From: an uncultured Burkholderiaceae bacterium | GTDB lineage: Bacteria; Pseudomonadota; Gammaproteobacteria; Burkholderiales; Burkholderiaceae_B | DNA: 64,000 nt | Reading direction: 5' to 3' | NCBI GenBank assembly: GCA_937888805.1 | Contig: CALBEY010000020.1 | Span: 17,631-81,630 of the forward strand | Part shown: positions 43,675 to 53,483 of the stretch, piece by piece | Numbering within the stretch: position 1 is the stretch's first letter | How the letters are laid out: each line of letters starts with the position of its first letter | Notes under the pieces: generated by a model | Seen by the model: the letters and a program-made list of their open reading frames with translations, nothing else | Told to the model about the DNA's origin: nothing | Databases searched by the model: none | Translations under genes and position numbers: made by a program

Positions 43675-44480
43675 GGGGTCAGTCAGCAAACCATCAGGCG
43701 AGACAGCGATTCGGGCAGAATTTTTTGGTCGATTTGGGTGTGATTGAACAAATCGTTCAGGCTATTGCCCCAAGACCAGAAGATCGTGTGGTCGAAATCG
43801 GGCCCGGCTTGTCGGCGTTGACGGCGCCCTTACTGGCCAAACTTAATCACTTAACAGTGATTGAAATCGACCGTGATTTGGCCAAGCGACTGCGCCGGCA
43901 GTATTCAGAATCGGTGTTGACTATTATCGAGCAGGACGCCCTACAAGTCGACTTCGCCCAACTTGGTCCTGGCTTGCGCGTGGTCGGTAACTTGCCTTAC
44001 AACATTTCGACCCCACTGCTCTTTGCTTGCTTGCAAGCGGCAGACCATGTGGTTGATCAGCACTTCATGTTGCAAAGGGAAGTGGTTGATCGCATGGTGG
44101 CAGACGCTGGCTCGTCAACTTACAGCAGACTGTCTGTCATGTTGCAGTATCGGTATCGCATGGAAAAGCTTTTTGATGTGGCTCCTAGCGCTTTTGAACC
44201 ACCACCCAAGGTGGTTTCTGCCGTGGTGCGCATGATTCCCTTAGGCGATGATCGGCCACGCGCGCGACATGACGCGATGTTTGCCGCGGTGGTTCAAAGG
44301 GCGTTTTCTCAGCGCCGTAAGATGCTTAGAGGTGCCTTTGGGGACTGGACAGCAGTGCTGCCCTGGGAGGAGATGGGGGTGTTGCCAACCGATCGTGCTG
44401 AGCAAGTCGATGTGGCGGGTTTTATTCGTATCAGTGATGCTTTGTCCGCGCGCTTGCCGCCTTCAGCCATGTGCGCATGA
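43671..44480 (+). CDS. rsmA: 16S rRNA dimethyladenosine transferase RsmA (KsgA)
   Basis: This 269-residue SAM-dependent enzyme dimethylates two adjacent adenines in the 3' terminal hairpin of 16S rRNA. It begins with a GTG that overlaps the surA stop (GTGA). Motif I is [16 protein letters not shown], and motif IV is GNLPYNIST. The C-terminal helical domain follows, with [13 protein letters not shown]. The last 50 bases overlap the convergent glycerate kinase gene. Confidence 0.93.
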   Translation: MRGQSANHQARQRFGQNFLVDLGVIEQIVQAIAPRPEDRVVEIGPGLSALTAPLLAKLNHLTVIEIDRDLAKRLRRQYSESVLTIIEQDALQVDFAQLGPGLRVVGNLPYNISTPLLFACLQAADHVVDQHFMLQREVVDRMVADAGSSTYSRLSVMLQYRYRMEKLFDVAPSAFEPPPKVVSAVVRMIPLGDDRPRARHDAMFAAVVQRAFSQRRKMLRGAFGDWTAVLPWEEMGVLPTDRAEQVDVAGFIRISDALSARLPPSAMCA

Positions 44481-45582
44481 TATCTGATGTGCGCGCCTGA
44501 AGGAGTTCGGCTGCTTGTTCGCAGGCTTGCTCAAGCGCCATGGGTCCGTTGGTCAGGCTAAAGGCCGCCGTTAAGCCCACGTCATAGAGCGACTGGTACC
44601 CATCACCCAAGCGTCCTACCAGTGCAATCACGGGCACGGCATGGCGTTGCGCCACTTCAATCACCCCCATGGGTGTTTTGCCTTGGAGTGTTTGCGCATC
44701 CATGCTGCCCTCACCAGTGAAGACCAAGTCAGCCGCTTGCATGGCTTGGTCAAGCGACACGAGCTCAGCCACCATTGCCGCACCAGGTCTCATTTGTGCG
44801 TTTAACCATGCCATGGCAGCAAACCCCAACCCACCGGCTGCGCCAGCGCCAGGCGAGTGGCGTTCGTCGCGTGACAAAACTTGCGCACTGAAATCAGCCA
44901 AACGTGATAAAGCCTCGTCGAGCAGGCTCACCATTTCAGGTGTGGCCCCTTTTTGTGGCCCAAACGTCGCTGATGCGCCCTTGGGACCGCAAAGCGGATT
45001 GTTCACATCGGTGGCGATCATGATTTTGGTGCGCAACAAACGAGGATCAAGTCCACTGGCATCGATTCGAGCGAGATTGAGTAAGGCGGCACCACCGGCA
45101 GGTAGCAATTGATCGTGCTGGTCAAGCCAACGAATCCCGAGTGCACGCAGCATACCAACGCCACCATCGTTGGTGGCCGAACCCCCTGCAGTCAGTACAA
45201 TGGTGTCTGCGCCAGCGTCTAAGGCTGCCAACATCAGCTGGCCCACGCCAAAGGTGTCTGCTCGCAGTGGATCGCGTTCAATGGGTGCCACTTGTTCTAG
45301 GCCTGCGGCGCTGGCCATTTCAATCAGGGCTGTTTGTTTTTGTAACCAGCCCCACTGCGCCAGTCGAGGGCGCCCAAGCGCATCAAGTACAGTTAGCTCA
45401 CGCGATTGACCCGCCGTGGCTTGAAGAACCGTTTCCAGGGTGCCTTCACCGCCGTCAGCCATGGGAATGCAAACCGTCGATGCGTCTGGCAAGACGGCTT
45501 TAATACCTCTTTCTATGGCTTGAGCCACGGCCAAAGCGCCGAGACTTTCTTTAAATGAGTCGGGGGCGATTACGATTTTCAT
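44431..45582 (-). CDS. Glycerate 2-kinase, GlxK/GarK family
   Basis: This 383-residue kinase starts [24 protein letters not shown], the hallmark of the type 2 glycerate kinases, and contains [33 protein letters not shown] and [15 protein letters not shown]. It would make 2-phosphoglycerate from glycerate in the glyoxylate/glycerate route. The ATG at 45582 is chosen; an upstream frame to 45675 runs into the SpmAB-like gene. No glyoxylate carboligase or tartronate semialdehyde reductase gene is nearby. Its 3' end overlaps rsmA by 50 nt. Confidence 0.9.
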   Translation of the reverse strand: MKIVIAPDSFKESLGALAVAQAIERGIKAVLPDASTVCIPMADGGEGTLETVLQATAGQSRELTVLDALGRPRLAQWGWLQKQTALIEMASAAGLEQVAPIERDPLRADTFGVGQLMLAALDAGADTIVLTAGGSATNDGGVGMLRALGIRWLDQHDQLLPAGGAALLNLARIDASGLDPRLLRTKIMIATDVNNPLCGPKGASATFGPQKGATPEMVSLLDEALSRLADFSAQVLSRDERHSPGAGAAGGLGFAAMAWLNAQMRPGAAMVAELVSLDQAMQAADLVFTGEGSMDAQTLQGKTPMGVIEVAQRHAVPVIALVGRLGDGYQSLYDVGLTAAFSLTNGPMALEQACEQAAELLQARTSDIMRTWLKAASARTKHH

Positions 45583-45599
45583 GAGCGAAATGGCCAGCG

Positions 45600-46835
45600 C
45601 TAACTGACCCCAAAAAAGGCATAACAAACAAAGATAGCGGTCACAATACCGGCGAAGTCGGCAAACAGGGCGCAACCCACCGCATGGCGTGCACGTTGTA
45701 TTCCCACGGCCCCAAAATAAACCGCCAAGACGTAAAACGTGGTTTCTGTACTGCCTTGGAGTGTTGCAGCCAGTAGCCCCGCAAAACTGTCAACGCCATG
45801 AAACTGCATGGTTTCAATCATCATGGCACGAGCGGCACTGCCAGAAAAGGGCTTGACGAATGCTGTGGGTAAAGCATCAATAAAGCGCGTGTCACCACCA
45901 ATGATTTCGACCCCCCAACGAATCGCTTCAATCATGAAGGTCAGGGCGCCAGAGGCTCGCAACAAGCCGATCGCACAAAGCATGGCAACCAGATAGGGCA
46001 ACAAGTCTTTGGCAATGTCAAAACCTTGTTTGGCGCCATCAATAAATGATTCGTAAACTGGAATTTTTCGCCAAGCACCCATCACCAAAAACAGCACAAT
46101 GATGCCTAAGAGCACCAAGTTGCCCGCCAGGCTAGAAACATGCGCCAAGGTGGCTGTGGCTAGCGTTGCCGCCATCGCCATGATGGATCCCATGATCAAG
46201 GCGGTACCGGCTAACCAGAGCAACACAACGGGGTCACGCAAAGGCAGTCGTTGCACCCAACTGACCGCTAAAAAACCCGCCACGGTGGATGCACAGGTTG
46301 CCAGCAAGATGGGTAAGAACACCAAGGTCGGATCTGTCGCCCCTTGCTGCAGGCGATACATAAAAATGGTGACTGGTAATAGCGTCAGCGAAGAGGTGTT
46401 GAGCACCAGAAAAAGAATCTGTGCGTTGGTCGCGACTTTTGGGTTTGGGTTGAGCGTTTGCAGTTCTCGCATGGCACGCAAGCCCACGGGTGTAGCGGCG
46501 TTATCTAGCCCTAACCCATTGGCTGCAAAGTTCATGGTGATGAGCCCAAGCGCCGGATGACCGCGTGGTACCTCGGGCATCAAGCGGGCGAATAAGGGAG
46601 CCAGCCAGCGCGCTAAGGTTTGCACCAAACCCGCTTGCTCAGCAATGCGTAACAAACCGAGCCAGAGCGTCAAGGTGCCGAACAATAGCACCATCACATT
46701 GACGGAGAGTTTGGCCATGTCAAACAGACTGGCCACCATGCGAGAAAAGACATCGGCGTCGCCTAGCCAAATCCATTGGATCAAACCGGCGGCGGCACCC
46801 ACCAAAAAGAAACCAAGCCAGAGACCGTTTAGCAT
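45600..46835 (-). CDS. SpmA-SpmB fusion-like membrane protein (nucleoside recognition domain)
   Basis: This 411-residue membrane protein has about ten segments. The first half resembles SpmA (LITMNFAANGLGLDNAATPVGLRAM) and the second SpmB (GLLAATLQGSTETTFYVLAVYFG), each being a Gate/nucleoside-recognition domain. The two halves are separate spore-maturation proteins in Firmicutes and are fused in many Gram-negative bacteria that do not sporulate. The role is unknown; a transport function is plausible. It is 27 nt after gloA and 17 nt before the glycerate kinase. Confidence 0.87.
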   Translation of the reverse strand: MLNGLWLGFFLVGAAAGLIQWIWLGDADVFSRMVASLFDMAKLSVNVMVLLFGTLTLWLGLLRIAEQAGLVQTLARWLAPLFARLMPEVPRGHPALGLITMNFAANGLGLDNAATPVGLRAMRELQTLNPNPKVATNAQILFLVLNTSSLTLLPVTIFMYRLQQGATDPTLVFLPILLATCASTVAGFLAVSWVQRLPLRDPVVLLWLAGTALIMGSIMAMAATLATATLAHVSSLAGNLVLLGIIVLFLVMGAWRKIPVYESFIDGAKQGFDIAKDLLPYLVAMLCAIGLLRASGALTFMIEAIRWGVEIIGGDTRFIDALPTAFVKPFSGSAARAMMIETMQFHGVDSFAGLLAATLQGSTETTFYVLAVYFGAVGIQRARHAVGCALFADFAGIVTAIFVCYAFFGVS

Positions 46836-46862
46836 GCCAATATCAGCTCAGGGTTCATTTGT

Positions 46863-47252
46863 TTAAGCGGTTTTGCGTTCAATGAATTCAATTTTGTAAC
46901 CATCTGGGTCTTCGACAAAGGCAATGACGGTTGAACCATGCTTCATGGGACCCGCCTCACGGGTCACCTTACCGCCTTTTTGGCGAACCAAATCGCAAGC
47001 ACTGGCCGCATCAGGCACCAAAAGTGCAATGTGACCATAGCCATCGCCGAGGTCATATTTTTCAGTGTCCCAATTGTGGGTCAGTTCGATCACAGCACCT
47101 TCAGCCTCTTCTTGGTAGCCCACAAACGCAAGGGTGAAGCGACCTGTTGGGTAGTCGGTTCGGCGAAGCAGCCGCATACCGAGTACGTTGGTGTAGAAGT
47201 CGATCGAGTGCTCGAGATTGCCGACTCTCAGCATTGTGTGCAGGATTCTCAT
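46863..47252 (-). CDS. gloA: Glyoxalase I (lactoylglutathione lyase)
   Basis: This is a 129-residue metalloenzyme that isomerises the glutathione-methylglyoxal hemithioacetal. The four metal ligands are in place: H5, E56 (IELTHNW), H74 (YGHIAL) and E122 (IEFIE). The length and the lack of the long eukaryotic insert mark the bacterial Ni-type enzyme. It is in the minus-strand run, 33 nt after the M48 peptidase. Confidence 0.93.
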   Translation of the reverse strand: MRILHTMLRVGNLEHSIDFYTNVLGMRLLRRTDYPTGRFTLAFVGYQEEAEGAVIELTHNWDTEKYDLGDGYGHIALLVPDAASACDLVRQKGGKVTREAGPMKHGSTVIAFVEDPDGYKIEFIERKTA

Positions 47253-47285
47253 CTTATAGGCTCCAAATAAATTACTCTCAGGGCA

Positions 47286-48113
47286 TCATACCGCTGGCAT
47301 GTCACCTGGCGATACGCCGTTTAATGCACGATGCCCCGCTAAGTAGTCAGGGTAAATGGTTTGCAAAACATCCCAAAACGCGGCGCCATGGTTCATTTCC
47401 CGCAAATGGGCTAGCTCATGGGCAATGACGTAGTCGATCACGGCGGGTTCAAAATGAATCAAACGCCAATTTAAGAGAATATGCCCATCGCTGTTGCAAG
47501 TCCCCCAGCGGGTATTGGCTGAAGAGAGCTTCCAGGTGCTGGGGCTTAAGCCACTGGTCGTCTTGAAATGGGCCAAGCGCGTGCCAAACAGAGCTTTTGC
47601 TCGTTGCTGCAGCCAAGCCTGTGTCAAGTCGCGTAGACGGGCGCCATCGACACCTTCAGGCAAGGGTAGCCACAGGGCTTGGTTGGCTTGCGGCACATCA
47701 GGGTCGCCTTCAAACCAAACGACCGCTGGGTTCGGTTGTTCAGGGGCGCTGCCACATCGCAACACCAAGCGACAACCCAGATAGGGCAATATGCCACCAT
47801 TACGCCAATTGCTGGCGGCCAATGCCAACTTTTGGTGACGAATATGAATGGCTTGTAATTTGCTTTGCACCCAGTCAAACTTTTCAATAACAGCCTCGTC
47901 GATGTGGCGCAAGGATACCCAGGAGGGGGCGGTGACGCGCAAGCCATCGTCGCCCACGGTCAGGCCGATTGAACGTCGTCGTGAGCGATGAAGCCGGTAC
48001 GGCAACGACATGCCAAGATGAACCACGCAACGATCGTGTGCCCCGATTTCCGGCGAACGCTTGGGTGTGAGCGAAGGTGCGGTATCAAGATCAAACGACA
48101 GTTGTTGGGTCAT
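47286..48113 (-). CDS. YgjP-like M48-type metallopeptidase
   Basis: This is a 275-residue putative zinc peptidase (DUF45/WLM group). The zinc motif is IAHELAHLREMNHG, with a third ligand (H) nearby, and the segment RWGTCNSDGHILLNWRLI is typical of YgjP. The N-terminal SRRRSIGLTVGDDGLRVTAP is also family-like. The target is unknown. It starts 10 nt after plsC. Confidence 0.88.
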   Translation of the reverse strand: MTQQLSFDLDTAPSLTPKRSPEIGAHDRCVVHLGMSLPYRLHRSRRRSIGLTVGDDGLRVTAPSWVSLRHIDEAVIEKFDWVQSKLQAIHIRHQKLALAASNWRNGGILPYLGCRLVLRCGSAPEQPNPAVVWFEGDPDVPQANQALWLPLPEGVDGARLRDLTQAWLQQRAKALFGTRLAHFKTTSGLSPSTWKLSSANTRWGTCNSDGHILLNWRLIHFEPAVIDYVIAHELAHLREMNHGAAFWDVLQTIYPDYLAGHRALNGVSPGDMPAV

Positions 48114-48123
48114 TGTTGAGACT

Positions 48124-48855
48124 TTACGGGTGACGAAATCGCTCTGGGTTCAGCGACTTCATTTCTGCTTCGATCCAAGCCGATACTTTGTCATTTAATG
48201 CTTCAGGCGTAAGCCCATCGGGCAGGATGGGTGGGCCAATACGCACGGTAATTAACCCGGGCTTTTTGGTAAAGGCGTGACGCGGCCAGCACTCGCCAGC
48301 ATTATGCGCGATGGGAATAATAGGGCTGTTGGTGCGAATCGCGAGCAAAGCACCACCCATTTTAAAGCGCCCCATTTTGCCTGGTGCAATTCGAGTGCCC
48401 TCAGGAAAGAGGATTGGCCAACGGCCTTCGTCTAGGCGTTGTTGGCCGATTTGAACCACTTGCTCAAAGGCCTCTTTGCCTTTGGTGCGATCAATGGGGA
48501 TCATGCGCAAAAGTGCCAAGCCCCAGCCAAAAAAAGGAATTCGATGTAATTCGCGTTTGTATACAAAGCAAACTTCTCGGGGCAGGTGGCTGGGTAAAAA
48601 CAATGTTTCCCAAGCTGACTGGTGTTTGGCCAAAACCACGGCGGGGCCATCGATCAGGTTTTCTGTGCCTTCGACTTGCCAACGAACCCCGCAAAAGGCG
48701 CGTGCACCCCAAGTGGCCAAGCATGGCCAACCCATGGTGATGCGATAGCGCCAGTGCAAAGGCAAGGGCGCGCAGAGCAAACACAAAAACGCATAAGGGA
48801 TGACCGTGATGGTCAAAAAAAGGTAATAGAGTGATGCGCGAAGCCAAGCCATCAT
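48124..48855 (-). CDS. plsC: 1-acyl-sn-glycerol-3-phosphate acyltransferase, PlsC family
   Basis: This 243-residue membrane-associated acyltransferase starts at the ATG at 48855, which overlaps the gmhB stop by 4 nt. A first membrane segment (YYLFLTITVIPYAFLCLL) is followed by motif I KHQSAWE, an HX4E form with Glu83 in place of the usual Asp, which I believe is common in betaproteobacteria. Motif III is FPEGTR. It would acylate lysophosphatidic acid. Genes of this type sit after gmhB in many Burkholderiales. Confidence 0.9.
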   Translation of the reverse strand: MMAWLRASLYYLFLTITVIPYAFLCLLCAPLPLHWRYRITMGWPCLATWGARAFCGVRWQVEGTENLIDGPAVVLAKHQSAWETLFLPSHLPREVCFVYKRELHRIPFFGWGLALLRMIPIDRTKGKEAFEQVVQIGQQRLDEGRWPILFPEGTRIAPGKMGRFKMGGALLAIRTNSPIIPIAHNAGECWPRHAFTKKPGLITVRIGPPILPDGLTPEALNDKVSAWIEAEMKSLNPERFRHP

Positions 48856-49400
48856 GCGCCTTCTGTTTGAGCAAGCAGTTGTTCGACGACTTGCGCGAGG
48901 TTTTGCGCCACGCGGGTGCCTGGGGGTAAATCTGGGTTTGACTCGGTCTTGGTGCCGTTGCCGGTTAAAACCAGCCACGGCTGGCAGCCCATGCTTGAAG
49001 CGGCCTGCAGATCGCGCATCGAGTCGCCCACAGCGGGCACGTTAGCCAGTGACGTATCAAAACGTTTGCTGATGTCTTCAAAAAGACCCGTCGCGGGTTT
49101 GCGGCAATGGCAGTTGTCGTCAGGCCCATGGGGGCAGACAAAGAAAGCATCAATAGTGCCGCCCAAAGGCGTGAGCAATTGCAGACATTTCTGATGCATG
49201 GCGTGCAAGGTAGCCGCATCAAAATAGCCTCGCGCCAAGCCTGATTGGTTTGAGGCCACCACAACCTTCCAGCCCGCTTGGTGCAGTTTGCCAATGGCCG
49301 CGAGGCTACCCTCTATGGGCAACCACTCGTCAGGGTGCTTAATGTAGTCTTGACTATCCTGATTGATCACGCCATCGCGGTCGAGAATAATGAGTTTCAC
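48852..49400 (-). CDS. gmhB: D-glycero-beta-D-manno-heptose 1,7-bisphosphate 7-phosphatase
   Basis: This 182-residue HAD phosphatase of the heptose pathway for LPS core has the nucleophile motif DRDGV (D7, D9). The zinc-binding loop CPHGPDDNCHC is the feature of GmhB, and VGDSMRDLQAA is motif IV. It overlaps glyS upstream and plsC downstream by 4 nt each. Confidence 0.92.
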   Translation of the reverse strand: MKLIILDRDGVINQDSQDYIKHPDEWLPIEGSLAAIGKLHQAGWKVVVASNQSGLARGYFDAATLHAMHQKCLQLLTPLGGTIDAFFVCPHGPDDNCHCRKPATGLFEDISKRFDTSLANVPAVGDSMRDLQAASSMGCQPWLVLTGNGTKTESNPDLPPGTRVAQNLAQVVEQLLAQTEGA

Positions 49401-51559
49401 GCCGCTAGCCTTGAAATATCAGCAACCTGATTCATCAAGTGATGCAAGTTTGACAGCAAGGCCAAGCGCTGGCGCCTGACTTCGAGGTCATCAGCCATCA
49501 CCATGATTTCTTCAAAAAACCGATCAACAGGCGCTTTGAGAGTCGCCAGCGTGCTTAGCGCTTGACCGTATTCACCCAGCGCCACAAACTGATCAACCAC
49601 CGGTGCGATCGACTGGATTTGATTAAGCAGTGTTTTTTCAGCGTCTTCCTGCAGGGCAGCTGGGTTTAAAGCAGCGGGTAAATCGCTCACTTTTTTGAGG
49701 AGGTTGCTGAGGCGTTTATTGGCAGCTGCCAAGCTAGGCGCCTCGGGCGTTTGCATGAAAGTCTCGGCGGCTTGAATACGGGCCTCGATCTGGTGCAACG
49801 GGGGGTCTAGTGCAAACACCGCTTCGATGGCCTCACGGGTATGCTGACCGAGCAGTTGGTTGCGATAACGCTCACGCACGAACTGCGCGACCTCAGTCAC
49901 CGTACTGGGTAACAATTTTAAGGCGTCACCAAAACTCGCCCGCGCAGCAGCCAATAGGTTTTCAAGCGTTAAGTTGGTTTGCATCGACAACGGCAGATGG
50001 CCACCGGCACTTAGTTGCTCAAAGGCACTGATCAAACCCAGTGCGGCGCGGCGTAAAGCAAAGGGATCGCGCTCACCCGTGGGTGCCAAACCAATGCCCC
50101 AGATACCCACCAATGTCTCGGCACGCTCCGCCATGAAAAGTATCACGCCAGCCACGTCGGGCTCAGTCACGGGGGCGTGCCAACGGATCTGGTATTGCCG
50201 CTCAATGGCGTTAATCACCGCGTTCGATTCGCCGTCGGCTCGTGCGTAATAGCTGCCCATGACGCCTTGCAACTCAGGAAATTCGCCCACCATTAAGGTC
50301 GTTAAATCAGCCTTGGCAAGGAGTGCCGCTCGTTCGACGTCAGCACCACTGTTGCCGAGTGTTTGGGCTAACCAAGCAGCGATTTGACGGAATCGCTCAA
50401 TGCGTGCGCGCTGCGTGCCTAGCTTGTTGTGATACACGATAGTGTCAAGGGCTGACACCCGATTGATTAGGGGCTGGCGTTTGTCGGTGAGGTAGAAAAA
50501 CTCAGCATCGGCCAATCGGGGACGAATGACGCGCTCGTTACCGGTGATGATCGCCGAAGGATCGGCGATTGGCATGTTGCTGACAATCAAGAACTGGTGC
50601 GTTAAGCGACCCGTCTCAGGATTAAACAAGGGGAAGTACTTTTGATTCAAGCGCATGGTCAAAATCAAGCACTCGGGGGGTACATCAAGAAAACGGGCCT
50701 CAAAGGTGCCGACATAAACCGCTGGTGCTTCAACCAAGGCCGTGACTTCATCCAAAAGCGCGTCGACTTCGGGATCTTGGCCTAAGGAGGCATCAAGCTC
50801 GCCAGCCTTTGCCCGAAGGCTGGCTTCGATGAGCGCCCGGCGTTCACCAAAACTGGCCGTGACATGGCCCTCGGTGGCCAGTTGCGTAACGTAGCGGTCG
50901 GCTGACTCAATGCTAAGCGGCTGAGTCGCTAAAAAGCGATGACCGAGCGTGAGCCGATTGGCGGTGAGGCCAAGCGCGTGCCCGACGACGATTTTGTCAC
51001 CGTGCAAAATAATCAAACCATGCGCGGGCCGAACAAAGCTGACTGAGGTCTGGCCATCGGCAAGTTGATAGCGCATGACCTTTGGAATGGGCAAGGCTTG
51101 AAGGGCAGCGGCCAGTGCGTCGTCGATGGTATTGGCCAAGCGCGCGCCTGGTGCTGTGCCAGAAGCCACCAGATAGGTCTGTTTGCCATCATCAATGGTC
51201 TGAAGAGAGTTGACGTCTAGGTGTTCGAGCCCCTTAGCGGCTAGCTTTTTTAAGAGCGCTGGGGTCGCCTGCCCGTTTTCATCAAGCCCCACTTTGACGG
51301 GCATGAGCTTTTCAGTAAATGATTGATCGGCAGCCGCTTGTGCGACTGCGGTGATGTGTACCGCCAATCGGCGCGGCGTGGCCAGCGGTGTGATGACACT
51401 ATCGGTATTCAGCAGGCCTTTATCAGACAAGTGTTGGCTCAACGCTTGGGCAAAGGTCTCGCCCAAGCGTTTAAGGGACTTGGGTGGCAACTCCTCAGTT
51501 TGTAGCTCAACCAACAGGGATTCGTGATTTGCGGTGTTGGAAATATTTGGGGTGCTCAT
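49397..51559 (-). CDS. glyS: Glycyl-tRNA synthetase beta subunit
   Basis: This 720-residue subunit pairs with GlyQ as an alpha2beta2 enzyme. The N-terminal [17 protein letters not shown] is the GlyS signature; the body includes [22 protein letters not shown], and the HD-like segment [20 protein letters not shown]. The C-terminal anticodon-binding region ends [22 protein letters not shown]. It overlaps glyQ upstream and gmhB downstream by 4 nt. Confidence 0.95.
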   Translation of the reverse strand: MSTPNISNTANHESLLVELQTEELPPKSLKRLGETFAQALSQHLSDKGLLNTDSVITPLATPRRLAVHITAVAQAAADQSFTEKLMPVKVGLDENGQATPALLKKLAAKGLEHLDVNSLQTIDDGKQTYLVASGTAPGARLANTIDDALAAALQALPIPKVMRYQLADGQTSVSFVRPAHGLIILHGDKIVVGHALGLTANRLTLGHRFLATQPLSIESADRYVTQLATEGHVTASFGERRALIEASLRAKAGELDASLGQDPEVDALLDEVTALVEAPAVYVGTFEARFLDVPPECLILTMRLNQKYFPLFNPETGRLTHQFLIVSNMPIADPSAIITGNERVIRPRLADAEFFYLTDKRQPLINRVSALDTIVYHNKLGTQRARIERFRQIAAWLAQTLGNSGADVERAALLAKADLTTLMVGEFPELQGVMGSYYARADGESNAVINAIERQYQIRWHAPVTEPDVAGVILFMAERAETLVGIWGIGLAPTGERDPFALRRAALGLISAFEQLSAGGHLPLSMQTNLTLENLLAAARASFGDALKLLPSTVTEVAQFVRERYRNQLLGQHTREAIEAVFALDPPLHQIEARIQAAETFMQTPEAPSLAAANKRLSNLLKKVSDLPAALNPAALQEDAEKTLLNQIQSIAPVVDQFVALGEYGQALSTLATLKAPVDRFFEEIMVMADDLEVRRQRLALLSNLHHLMNQVADISRLAA

Positions 51560-52455
51560 GGCTGACTCCCTACCGCTTTAAGCATCGGGAAGCCGAGTGC
51601 TTCCCGGGAATCAAAATAGGCCTGCGCCACGGCGCGCGACAAGTTCCTGATGCGGCCAATGTAGGCTGCGCGTTCAGTCACGCTAATGGCGCCTCTGGCG
51701 TCTAGCAAGTTAAAAGTGTGGGCGGCTTTGAGGGTGGCTTCGTAAGCGGGCAATGCCAACGGCACGGCCATCAATGCTTTGGCCTGTGCTTCATAGTCAT
51801 CGAAGTGGCCAAACAAGACGGTGGCATTGGCGTGCTCAAAGTTGTAAGTCGATTGTTCCACTTCGTTTTGGTGAAAAACGTCGCGGTAAGTCAATGTCTG
51901 GCCATCGCGTTCTGTCCACACAAGGTCATAAACGCTCTCGACGCCTTGCAAGTACATGGCTAAGCGTTCTAGGCCGTAAGTGATTTCCCCCGTGGTTGGC
52001 GTACAGTCCAAACCGCCCACCTGCTGAAAGTAAGTGAATTGGGTTACTTCCATGCCATTGAGCCAAACCTCCCAGCCCAAGCCCCATGCACCCAGTGTTG
52101 GGTTTTCCCAGTCGTCCTCAACAAATCGGATGTCGTGCGCCAAGGGATCAACACCAATGGCTTTGAGCGAACCAATGTAGAGATCAAAGATCTCTGGGGG
52201 TGCTGGTTTGAGAACCACTTGAAATTGGTAGTAGTGTTGCAAACGGTTGGGGTTTTCACCATAACGACCGTCTTTGGGCCGACGCGACGGTTGCACATAG
52301 GCAGCCCGCCAAGGCTCGGGTCCAATGGCACGCAAAAAAGTCGCTGTGTGTGACGTGCCAGCACCAACTTCCATGTCATAGGGCTGGAGCAGGGCGCAGC
52401 CTTGCTGATCCCAGTACTGCTGCAGTCGTAGAATGATTTGCTGAAAAGTGATCAT
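51556..52455 (-). CDS. glyQ: Glycyl-tRNA synthetase alpha subunit
   Basis: This is the 299-residue class II catalytic subunit. It starts at the ATG at 52455 ([20 protein letters not shown]); an earlier in-frame ATG at 52485 adds ten residues. [21 protein letters not shown] and [18 protein letters not shown] are the class II core segments of bacterial GlyQ, followed by [25 protein letters not shown]. It is the first gene of the long minus-strand run. Confidence 0.95.
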   Translation of the reverse strand: MITFQQIILRLQQYWDQQGCALLQPYDMEVGAGTSHTATFLRAIGPEPWRAAYVQPSRRPKDGRYGENPNRLQHYYQFQVVLKPAPPEIFDLYIGSLKAIGVDPLAHDIRFVEDDWENPTLGAWGLGWEVWLNGMEVTQFTYFQQVGGLDCTPTTGEITYGLERLAMYLQGVESVYDLVWTERDGQTLTYRDVFHQNEVEQSTYNFEHANATVLFGHFDDYEAQAKALMAVPLALPAYEATLKAAHTFNLLDARGAISVTERAAYIGRIRNLSRAVAQAYFDSREALGFPMLKAVGSQP

Positions 52456-52640
52456 GAGTAACGTTTGCCTGGTCAGTGTCGCCAACGCGTTTTGAGGAAC
52501 AATTAATCATTTTAGCGCGACACGGCAGCCAACCCTTGGTTCACGGCTATTGGCCACAGTGGGTGTGTGAATCGCCTATGATTGAGGCTTTGATGTCGGC
52601 ATTAGGCGACGAGCCGTTACGACATATTTCGGGGGCTGCA

Positions 52641-53408
52641 ATGAGTGATTTGGTCACAACAGAGCAAGACGGTGCGGTACTGATTATTCGCCTTAATCGC
52701 CCCGGCGCGCGTAACGCGATTAACTTTGACTGTGCGCAGGCTTTGGCTAGCGCCTTTGAGAAGCTCGATAGCGATGACACCATTCGCATCGGTGTTTTGA
52801 CGGGCGAGGGTGGTCATTTCAGTGCTGGCATGGACTTGAAGGACTTTGCTGCTTCAGGGCGTCGTCCCCGCGTGCCCGGCCGGGGGTTTGCTGGATTTAC
52901 TGAGCAGCCACCTGTCAAGCCGTTGATTGCCGCTGTAGAAGGCTATGCGTTGGCCGGTGGTTTTGAAATGGTTTTGGCTTGTGATTTGGTGGTAGCCGCT
53001 AACACGGCCATGTTTGGCTTACCCGAAGTCAAGCGCGGTTTGATTGCGGGTGCGGGTGGTTTGCTGCGGTTGCCGCAACGTTTGCCTTACCACTTAGCCA
53101 TGGAAGCAATCCTGACGGGTGATCACATGACGGCAGCGCGTATGCACGCCTTTGGTCTAATAAACACCTTAACCGAGCCTGGACAAGCACTGACTGAGGC
53201 ACGAATGTTGGCGCAAAAAATAGCCGCCAATGGGCCTTTGGCGGTTCAGCTCTCTAAGCAAGTGGTTAGCCAAGGGATCGACTGGTCGCAAGACGAGATG
53301 TTTGCCAAACAAGTGCCATTCATGGAAAAGATTTTGGCCTCGCAAGATGCCAAAGAAGGGGCGCTGGCTTTTGCGCAAAAGCGCACACCTATCTGGCGCG
53401 GTCAATAG
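52641..53408 (+). CDS. Enoyl-CoA hydratase/isomerase (crotonase)
   Basis: This 255-residue crotonase has oxyanion segments HFSAGMDLKDFAASG and GYALAGGFEMVLACDLVVAA. Both catalytic Glu are kept (GGFE and LPEVKRG). I chose the ATG at 52641 with GGGGG about 8 nt upstream; a frame from 52476 would add 55 residues lacking any crotonase match and run into the glyQ promoter region. It precedes the class I fumarase by 75 nt, in the same direction. Confidence 0.9.
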   Translation: MSDLVTTEQDGAVLIIRLNRPGARNAINFDCAQALASAFEKLDSDDTIRIGVLTGEGGHFSAGMDLKDFAASGRRPRVPGRGFAGFTEQPPVKPLIAAVEGYALAGGFEMVLACDLVVAANTAMFGLPEVKRGLIAGAGGLLRLPQRLPYHLAMEAILTGDHMTAARMHAFGLINTLTEPGQALTEARMLAQKIAANGPLAVQLSKQVVSQGIDWSQDEMFAKQVPFMEKILASQDAKEGALAFAQKRTPIWRGQ

Positions 53409-53483
53409 CGCGTACTGTGGATTTGATTTGTTTTATTTGGTTGCCCAATGAGCCGATTTTTTTAGAATAAAGAGGAAATAGTC

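Noticed and set aside
52476..52640. 55-residue N-terminal extension of the crotonase
   Set aside because: No crotonase has such an extension, and the normal family length is reached from the ATG at 52641.
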